This document shows, one piece after another, positions 56,092 to 64,000 of a stretch of DNA of 64,000 bases. A model generated the notes under the pieces. That model was not told where the DNA came from and made no database searches. It saw only the letters and a list, made by a program, of their open reading frames with translations. The position numbers and the translations under genes are program-made. The number at the start of each line of letters is the position of its first letter. Positions within the stretch are counted from its first letter, which is position 1. This stretch comes from Chloroflexi bacterium TSY (GTDB taxonomy: Bacteria > Chloroflexota > Anaerolineae > Caldilineales > Caldilineaceae). The DNA lies in contig JAHBNG010000069.1 in the NCBI GenBank assembly GCA_019217005.1, positions 1-64,000 of the forward strand, written 5' to 3'.

Positions 56092-56930
56092 GGTAAGGTT
56101 CTCCTCGATTGTAATGATGTACTGTCACTGAATATAAGCGCAGTTGGGTTCGGGCGAACGGTGTCAAACCTGTTGGGGAGGGACTAGATGATGTCCTGAT
56201 GTTGAAAATGTGCAAAACCTCCTTCCAGAAAGTGATCAACGATATATCTGCATGTACATACAATGTTTGGGGAGCTGCGACAGTCAGTAGACTGCAATCG
56301 TAAGATTCTTTGCTCCGCTCGAGAATAACACGATTGCGGTCTACCGATAGTTGATAGAACAGCAGCCAAAAATAAGCATATCACGAGGTGGTATTAGAAG
56401 CAAGTGGCCCATCGCACGCAATTGTCGATTTGGAGGCGAGAATGGGGCAAATTTTCTGCACTTGCCTGCATTATGTGTTCTGGTGTATGATCATTGTCGC
56501 GGTATATGATACAAAAATGAGTAATCCTCACTTCCCAAATTTGTGCGACAGATCTCTATCTAGCTGTTCCCACGATTGCATCCCCAAGATCATCGAGTTG
56601 AGCGACGAGACGTGTATCACGCCATTCTCTTCCTAAATCATATTGTTCATCAGACGAAAGTGTGTAATTCACCGATAATTCGATAGTTTGATCGCAGATT
56701 TGCACACTTTCTGGAAGAAAGACCTTTTCCATAGATGAGCCAATCATGTTTCTGGTTCCAGACCTTCAAAATTCTGAAAATCCCAAGAAGCGATTAGAGA
56801 GCGATCAGACATAAGTTAGTTCAATGATAGATTTGCTATCGTATACTAGGGTCCGTGAGCCACAGTGAACCCATTGCTCAATGTGGTTATGGCTCCGAAA
56901 GTGTACAGACCAACCTACGAGGAATATTAG
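56092..56930. other. 839-base intergenic region
   Basis: An inverted repeat at 56284-56342 (arms TAGACTGCAATCGT and ACGATTGCGGTCTA around GATTCTTTGCTCC) belongs to the family at 14533 and 63031. A 63-residue minus-strand frame at 56556-56747 lacks a ribosome binding site and is not called. The last 130 bases should hold the promoter of the large STAND gene, whose ATG follows GAGGAA by 8 bases. Confidence 0.5.
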
Positions 56931-59900
56931 ATGACAGACAGCAGTACCCGTAAAGTTCGCGTCAAAGCTCCCTTCATTGATCTCCACCACCCGACCAAAT
57001 TTGAAAATAATCTTGCCGTCGTCATTGGCATCAATGATTACAACCACGGCATCCCTCCTCTGCGCACCGCTCGCGCGGATGCCAAACGCCTGGATGAAAT
57101 CCTGACTAAGCACCACAACTATGAAGTGAATCTGCTCGTCGAAGAAGTATCGAGCCAGCGTTTGACCACTCTACTCCATGAAGAGTTACCCAAACAGATG
57201 GGTAAAGACGACCGTCTGCTCTTCTACTTTGCTGGCCATGGCATTGCCCTGGATGGCGACGACGGTCCCGCTGGACACCTGATCCCCCAAGATGCAGATG
57301 GTGCTGACTCATCGACCTTCCTACCCATGAAAACGGTTCACGATGCGCTCACCGCATTGCCTTGCCGTCACTGTCTGATCATCCTGGACTGTTGTTTCTC
57401 AGGCGCCTTCCGCTGGGCCGCTATGCGCAATCTTTCTATGCCTCCAAGCACCCTCTATCGCGAGCGCTACGAACGTTACTTACGCAGCCCTGCTTGGCAG
57501 ATCGTCACCTCTGCGGCATATGATCAGGAAGCACTTGATTCACTGACTGGTGCAGGTTTTGGCACACGCAATGACGAGGGGCAGAATCACTCTCCCTTTG
57601 CCCAGGCCCTTTTTCGTGCGTTAGAAGGGGAGGGCGATGCCAATCAGGATGGTGTTCTGATCGCCACCGAACTCTATCTGTTTCTGCGGGACAACGTGGA
57701 GGTCAAGGCGGAAGTCGAGGCCAGACACCGGCAAACGCCTGGCCTGTGGCCGCTTGATAAGCACGACAAAGGTGAATTTGTCTTTCTGCTAGGCGAACCA
57801 AAGCTAGATCCCGCCCCCAAACTAACCACGGAGAACAATCCCTACCGTGGTCTTCAATCCTACGATACCGAGCATGCCGAACTCTTCTTTGGTCGACGGG
57901 CATTGCTCAAACAGTTAGCTGAACTTGTGGAAACCCAACCATTAACGGTCGTGCTGGGTGCTTCGGGCACAGGCAAATCGAGTCTGGTCAAGGCTGGTGT
58001 TGTGACCTATCTGGAGACAATCCGCCAAGACGAAAGGGATCGACAAGCCGGTCATGTCTTTGTCCCCAGAATTCTGCGCCCATCGGATGCACCGCTAAAT
58101 GCACTGGCACAGGCTGTAGCGACCCTGGGCATGGAATCACGCAAGGATCAAACGTCGGCCTCCGTTGAGGCAATTCATGCGCATGTTGAAAGCTGGCTGT
58201 CTGCTCATCAGGATGAGCGTTTACTTTTGGTCATCGACCAGTTTGAAGAGTTGGTTACTCTGTGCCGCGATGCAGCGAAACGTGAGCAGTTCCAGAAGGT
58301 GTTGCGTGATCTACTTAATCGCTACCCAAACCGCGTCCATCTCATCCTCACCCTGCGCACCGACTTCGAGTCACATTTTGTGGATTCGCCCCTCTCCACG
58401 CGCTGGCAAGATAGTCGCTTTGTCGTACCCCCCATGACGCAAGCAGACCTGCGCGAAGTCATTGAAGGCCCCGCAGGTGTGCGGGTCCTCTTCTTTGAGC
58501 CGGCAGAGTTGGTTGAAGAGCTAATTGACGAAGTCATCCAGACACCAGGCGCGTTGCCTTTGCTCTCGTTTACACTGGAACAGCTTTACCTCAAGTATCT
58601 TGAGCGTCAAGAAGCGGCCCAGGAGAGTGGTGTGATCATCGAGCGCTCGCTGACGATGGAGGACTACAAATCACTCGGCGGCGTCATTGGTTCGCTACGG
58701 ACTCGGGCCGAGAAGGAGTATCGGGCGCTACCGGATAAGTTACACAAAGAGACGATGCAGCGGGTCATGCTGCGGATGGTCGCCATTGAGGGCGGTGAAC
58801 TGGCGCGACGTCGTGTCCCCCTCCATGAATTGGTCTATCCGAGTAACGCGGAGAACAAGCGCGTCACCACAATTATCGACAGATTGGTGGAGGCGCGGCT
58901 GCTGGTTCGCGATCGTGCCGAAGGCGACGGCAATGGTGGCTCCGATGCATATGTTGAGCCAGCGCACGATGCACTTGTGCGGGCCTGGGATCGTTTGTTG
59001 CGCTGGAAACAAGGCTTTGAGGAGTATTTGACACTACAAAGGACGCTCACAGCGGCCGCCAACAGTTGGGCACAGGATGGGCAAGATGCTAAATCGGGTT
59101 TGCTCTGGAACTACAACCCACGTCTTCCTCAATTACAGGTGATTGTGTCGCCCGATACAAACGGGAATACAAACAGCAATAACGTCCTGCGTACGGCTCG
59201 CCAATCACTTTGGCCACCAACCACAGTGACGGATGAACCAACCTGGCTCAATCGACTGGAGACTGAGTTTGTTCAGATGAGTGTGGTCCGGAGGGCCAAT
59301 GTCTTAAAGCGGATTGTGGGGATTACAGTGCTGGTCGTTATCGCTTTGATCGGACTAACGGGATTGGCAGAGGTAAGACGACGCGAAGCTGTCGCACAGG
59401 AACAGACGGCGATCGCCGAACGCAATCGGGCCGATCAAAATGCGGCGGCGGAATCTACGGCAGCCGCCAATGAAAACATTGCACGGCAAACGGCAGAAGC
59501 AGAATCTGACGCCCGAGCGACAGAAGTGGCAGTCCGAGCCACTGCTGAAGCTGAGGCAATCGAACAGACACAACGCACACAATCAGCGCAGCTTTCGATA
59601 CTTGCACGAAATGAGTTAGATTCCCCAACTGATCCATCGGGAAGCCTTGGCTTGATCCTGGCGCGCCGGGCTGCGGAAGCAACTTATAAGGACTATGACT
59701 ATGTCTTGCCAAACGCCAGCAGAGATTTACAAGATGCGATCAAGAGTGCATCACCCTGGATCGCGAATCTTCCAACGCAAAGCCATCTTGGGGGAATCAA
59801 TGAGGCTGAATTTAGTCCGGATGGATCGTTGATTGCAACGGCTGGTAGCGATAGCTACGTGATGTTATGGAGTGCTGAGACGGGCGAACATCAAAAAACA

Positions 59901-62900
59901 ATGATTGGGCACAGAGCGAAAGTCAATCTGATTGATTTTAGTGTGAATGGTACACAAATTGCAACAGTCAGCGAAGACGGAACATTTATAATTTGGGATG
60001 CGAACTCTGGAGAAAAGATTCAGATCGTATCAATCCCCGATCGTGAAGTAGGTTCAATCGACTTCAGCCCAGATGGCAGACGTATCGTTACGGCCGGCAG
60101 CGATAAAATGCTAAGAGTGTGGGACGCAGAAAGTGGACGTGAATTATTCACCATCAGTGCACCCGATGTCAACACTTTTGCTGACCCAATTGTCTTTGGT
60201 GTCCGTATCGGAGATGAGCTGCTTAGAACAAAAACGAAAAGTGATTTTTATTCGGCTCAATATAGCGAAGACGGACGGTCCATCATCAGCGCTGGCAGCA
60301 ATGGATTAATTGTCATGTGGAACTCATCAACGGGAAAACTGGAAAAATTTCTCTCAGGCCGTGATGCATCGCAAGAAGAAATAGATATCATAAAGAATGG
60401 AAAAGAAGACGCTTTAGAGAATGTCCATGCCATAGTTTGGCATGAAGATAGCGAAATACCCCGACTAACCACTTCAGATACGTCATTTCGATTGGCCTCC
60501 TTTGTCCCAACAGAGGATTTTGTCTTGTCAAGCAGTGATGACAGCGTCCAACTTTGGAAGATTGATGCCGGAGTGATTCGTACATTGATGGAAGATGCTG
60601 CAGATGCCGCACTAAGCCCAAATCAAAACCACATTGCGCTTTCAAATGGCGAGACATCGAGAGTCATCGAGGTTGATACAGGTACCATTGTTTGGGATAC
60701 GAAAGTGGATGAAAAGCCTTTTGGATCAGATTTTTTGGGGTGGTTCATTTTAGGCGGACAATTAGGTTTACATTTTTGCAAAGAGAAAAGATGTTTATAT
60801 TTTCTACTTTGAGCCATGCTCAGGCAGAAAATGACCTCATATAGATTTTTATCTATGTATCAAAAGTGTAAACCTAATTCTGAACCACCCCGATTTTTTT
60901 GCGGAAATAGGGCCCGATTTTGACATAGACGATTCCGACGCATTTACGGATAGGGTGGCCTTGCATCAGTATAAGGGCAATTCACCCGATGGGCTAATCA
61001 GATATAGTCCCAACGGACAAAAGATTCTTACGTTGAATGCCTCTAATTCACTCAAAATCCAAGACAGTATGACAGGGGAAGAGCTTCTGACGTTTCCTGG
61101 CCATATAGATGCAGTCTACTCGGTTTCATATAGCGCAAGCGGAAAGTGGTTAATCACTAGTGGAGATCTCACAGCCAAAATATGGGACGCTGAATCTAAG
61201 AGAAATATCCAGTCCTTGAGCGGACACAGAGAAACTGTGCGCACAGCTGCATTTAGTCCCGATGAAAGATTGATTGTCACGGCAAGTCAAGACAAAACTG
61301 CCAAGGTATGGAATGCCAAAACAAGCGAACTATTGCTGACCCTGCAACATACAGATACGGTTGCCGCTGCAACATTCAATCCAGATGGAACGAAAATTGC
61401 AACGGCCAGTGGCAATTCAGACCAAACGTGGACTGCAGTTCAGGGGGATAAAATTTTGACACTCAATGGTCATACTCAACGAATCAATTCTATAGAGTTT
61501 AGTCCCGATAACCAAAAGCTTGTTACAGCGAGCGATGATGGCACAGGAATCATTTGGGATGCGTCAGACGGGACAGACGTGACGCGACTGCTTGGACATA
61601 GCGGAGAAGTCGTATCTGCTTCATACAATGCTACCGGAGATCGTATCGTGACTGCCAGTTGGGATGGCACAATTGGGATATGGGACGCATCAGAGGGTAC
61701 GGAATTGGCCACACTCTATGGGCATTCTGGGCAAGTCTATTCAGCCCGATTTAGCCCTGATAGCAACTATGTTGCATCCAGTGGTAGTGACTCGACCGTA
61801 AGACTATGGGATTCTTCAACAGGGACACAATTGTACACCTTCACATCAAAGAATGACGCCGTCTTAAGCCTTGCTTTCAGCCCAAATGGTAAGCATTTGG
61901 TAACCTGTGGCGAAAGTGATATTTGCCAAATATGGGATTTAACTGCCAGAGAACACCTCCCATTAACATATGGAACCCCCAATCTAATTGCAGATAAACC
62001 TGTTCTCAACCTAAAGTTATCGGCGCATGAGGCACAATCGCTCGATAAAGTTGCGATGAGACCTGACGGTCTCCATCTTCTCCTATCTAATACATTTTTT
62101 GATACGTCGAACTGGGTTCGCGATGTGGAAAGCGGAGAGATTGTATTTGACTTTGAGGGGAGCAACGCGATGTATAGCCCCGATGGTCAAGCTATTCTAT
62201 CTGTTGTAACAGAGACTATCCAGATACTGGATTCAAACAATGGGACAGGGTTGATGACAATCAACCCTGAAATTCCCTCTTCTGCCGATATTTTTTCCCC
62301 GATAGATTTTGCAACCTACAGTCCAGATGGAACAGAAATCATGACAATCATTGGAAATAAGCTCCAAATCTGGGATGCAACAGCGGGAACAGAAATAGAT
62401 AGCTACAACGGAGATGTTCGTCGTGCAACTTATCTCTCTGACCTCAAGAAGATCGCCTTAGGGGATTCAAATAACGCGGTTCGCATCTGGAATCGAGCAA
62501 GAAATAGTGATGTCACACCGTTATTGGAAATAGATGGGGACATTCAGGAACTTTTCTCGGGAAGGTTGGGGATGCATCTTGCGATAGACGGTGAAGGAGT
62601 GGCAACGCAGATATGGAGCATCGAAGAGAGGCGCCCACTATTTAGTTTTAATGACAAACCACGCTCGGTCGCATTTAGTCAGGATGAAAAGCGGGTTGTT
62701 ACGACTGACGGTGAAACCGTCAAGATTTGGAGCACACTTGATGGTCGAGAACTTTTTGCGATTTACCCATTTCATGGGAGATATAATTTTGTTAGTTCAG
62801 GGATTGACGGACCTGGACTAACCTGGGAAGAGAGAATGAGCCCAGAAGATTTTATGTATGCGACATTTTCACCAGATGATCGGTATATATTAACCACAAG

Positions 62901-63027
62901 TGAACATGGGGGAGCCAAAATTTGGCCTTCAACTGAGCAAGGTTTTGTCAACATTGTGCAAAGCCTGACGCAGAGATTTGTGCCTGAACTCACGGAGGAG
63001 GAAAGACAAGCTATGCAAATTGAATAA
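56931..63027 (+). pseudogene. Caspase-STAND ATPase-WD40 protein split by a MITE
   Basis: Removing the MITE and one GATTTTTT copy gives a single 1977-residue frame (GSDFFAEIGPDF across the junction). Residues 25-290 are a caspase-like C14 peptidase with His103 in YFAGHG and Cys155 in LDCCFSG. Residues 305-760 are a STAND NTPase: PYRGLQSYD, Walker A LGASGTGKSS near 343, Walker B LLLVIDQFEELV near 425. A membrane helix lies near 797-818 (IVGITVLVVIALIGL), then an Ala/Glu-rich coiled coil to 880. From 940 to the end lie about 14 WD40 blades (GHRAKVNLIDFSVNG, WDAESGRELF). Such proteins are inflammasome-like sensors in which WD40 ligand binding drives STAND oligomerisation and activates the protease. 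As it stands the frame stops at 60812 with only the first five blades or so. Confidence 0.92.
60737..60891. mobile_element. MITE, type B copy 3, inside the STAND gene
   Basis: This 155-bp element has ends GGGGTGGTTCATTTTAGG and TTCTGAACCACCCC, with TSD GATTTTTT at 60729-60736 and 60892-60899. It is nearly identical to 11345-11499. The element reads open in the host frame for 25 codons and then stops. Confidence 0.94.
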
Positions 63028-63030
63028 CAG

Positions 63031-63085
63031 TAGACCGTAATCGTAGATTCTTCGCTTCACTCAAGAATGACACGATTGCGGTCTA
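63031..63085. repeat. TAGACCG...CGGTCTA inverted repeat
   Basis: The arms TAGACCGTAATCGT and ACGATTGCGGTCTA enclose GATTCTTCGCTTC. It starts 4 bases after the stop codon at 63027. It is the same family as 56284-56342, so the STAND gene is bracketed by two copies. Confidence 0.7.
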
Positions 63086-63125
63086 ATGAATAAAGAATTG
63101 CTCTGACTAAAATCTGAACAAAACC

Positions 63126-63196
63126 TATCCGAAAAGTGGCTGTCCGTCCAACAAGATTCTCGAACAAGGTGGTATCGTCACAGAACTTTCGGATAA
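63126..63196. repeat. TATCCGAAAAGT element
   Basis: TATCCGAAAAGTGGCTG and GAACTTTCGGATA are the arms. Its interior differs from the other copies. Confidence 0.7.
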
Positions 63197-63207
63197 ACAC
63201 GAAGTCC

Positions 63208-63259
63208 ATTCCAGAGAAATAAGTCCCGAATTTGCCAAGTCGATTTCTCTGGAATGGCT
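63208..63259. repeat. Hairpin with CCATTCCAGAGAAAT arms
   Basis: CCATTCCAGAGAAAT and ATTTCTCTGGAATGG are perfect inverses over 15 bp with a 22-base loop. No long T-tract follows on either side, so a terminator role is uncertain. Confidence 0.55.
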
Positions 63260-63337
63260 TGAGCTTTTCCAGATCAAATTAGGGATTTTAATTGTTGGAA
63301 TAGCCTAACATACAAGATGAAATGAAGGGAGATAGTA

Positions 63338-64000
63338 ATGTCAAAACGTATTGTACCGTTCTTCGTACTATGTTTATTGAGCTTATCGATACATCTTCTT
63401 GTAACCCCAGAAGCAAGTTACGGTCATCCCGTGAATCAGGAGGAGATGAGTCCAAGAGAAAAATGCCGTAAGAATTGTCCCAAAAATGCGAGATGTAACT
63501 ATGTTGTGACAAGTAGAAACGCTTGGACAGGTAAAGTGAGTGGGTACTGTAATGTCGTTCGGATTCCTGCATCCCCAACTCCAATATCAGCACCTAATGT
63601 CGATGAACTCATTCGCAAAATTAACGGGGCCCAAATATCCACTCGATATACCGACAGATCAAAGTCGTTTGCACAAAGTCTCGTACGGGTCTACGACCAA
63701 TTTAACTTACCTGAAAAAGGTATCACCAAGAGTAAGATGAACGAGGTGTTGATGCGTCGTGATGTTGGCAATCGGATTAACGCCCTTGTACAGCGGGTAT
63801 GGTCGGACTGGATAAATGAAACGCCAAGCGACAGACTCAATGAGGCTGACCCATCAAATTCCAATTTATCCCCATTCAAGCAGCTGGTTGTTCGCATGAT
63901 CCAAGGAGGGCAATTGCGCCTGACTGGTACAGAACAACTCGCCATTTACAATTTTTTTACACGTCCAGAGTCTTTGAGTGCGCTGGAAAACAATATGAAT
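63338..64000 (+). CDS. Secreted protein of unknown function, 3' end outside window
   Basis: The frame is open from ATG 63338, behind AAGGGAG, to the end of the window (221 codons). MSKRIVPFFVLCLLSLSIHLLV, ending near PEASYG, is a signal peptide. A short Cys-containing segment follows (KCRKNCPKNARCNY, GYCNVV; four Cys, possibly two disulfides). Then comes a soluble, mostly helical part with SKMNEVLMRRDVGNRINALVQRVW. I do not recognise the family. Confidence 0.65.
   Translation, partial: MSKRIVPFFVLCLLSLSIHLLVTPEASYGHPVNQEEMSPREKCRKNCPKNARCNYVVTSRNAWTGKVSGYCNVVRIPASPTPISAPNVDELIRKINGAQISTRYTDRSKSFAQSLVRVYDQFNLPEKGITKSKMNEVLMRRDVGNRINALVQRVWSDWINETPSDRLNEADPSNSNLSPFKQLVVRMIQGGQLRLTGTEQLAIYNFFTRPESLSALENNMN

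Noticed and set aside
56556..56747. 63-residue minus-strand frame with protein-like composition
   Set aside because: No ribosome binding site, no recognisable family and no cotranscribed neighbour; chance open frame cannot be excluded.
1..64000. tRNA or rRNA genes
   Set aside because: I found no cloverleaf with a T-loop GTTCGAATC-type core or rRNA-like conserved segments; hairpins seen belong to the dispersed repeat families.

Overview
The window looks like an accessory region of a bacterial chromosome from a mesophilic Chloroflexota-like organism (Anaerolineae/Caldilineae type). This is inferred from gene style: binding-protein-dependent sugar ABC transporters with Tat lipoprotein receptors and no local ATPase, DUF11/SdrD-type secreted proteins, delta-60 repeats, a caspase-STAND-WD40 giant protein, DUF2142-like membrane glycosyltransferases and many small palindromic elements. 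There is no rRNA or tRNA to fix the taxonomy, and other sugar-scavenging phyla remain possible.

Layout. 1-1.5 kb: decayed hisA, a Nudix gene and a frameshifted HAD phosphatase. 1.6-3.7 kb: MITEs and a dead insertion sequence (IS). 3.7-11.2 kb: two large secreted repeat proteins on the minus strand, the upstream one cut by a single in-frame TAG. 11.2-13.2 kb: almost gene-free, holding two MITEs. 13.2-21.4 kb: TPR-like protein, DegT aminotransferase, Kir channel, zinc-independent ribosomal proteins S14 and L36, a sulfatase and a delta-60 protein. 21.4-24.8 kb: an FG-GAP/UnbV lipoprotein split by an IS. 25-34.7 kb: two sugar ABC transporter sets and an aldo/keto reductase; both sets are damaged. 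35.2-38.5 kb: a phytanoyl-CoA dioxygenase split by an IS630 element, and a COG0523 metallochaperone whose upstream region was replaced by an IS. 40-44.7 kb: 2-hydroxyacid dehydrogenase, Ldh-type dehydrogenase, truncated flavin monooxygenase, cyclase, self-regulated ArsR and cupin. 44.8-51.6 kb: envelope glycan/lipid membrane proteins and a C39-like peptidase pair. 51.6-56.1 kb: methyltransferase and a third sugar ABC set (permease frameshifted). 56.9-63 kb: a 1977-codon caspase/STAND/WD40 gene split by a MITE. The end is a partial secreted protein.

The main theme is insertional decay. At five loci an element sits inside a gene, the target-site duplication (TSD) is visible, and removing the element plus one TSD copy restores a single uninterrupted frame (574, 292, 296, 292 and 1977 residues). 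This shows recent insertion into functional genes. The MITEs (about 155 bp, 8-bp TSD, ends GGGGTGGTTCA) share their ends and TSD size with the IS at 21973-23638, whose transposase family is therefore the likely source of their mobility. The most interesting biological candidates are this IS/MITE pair, the self-overlapping ArsR operator/promoter/start codon at 43.8 kb, the small peptidase pair at 47.8-48.7 kb, and the caspase-STAND-WD40 protein.
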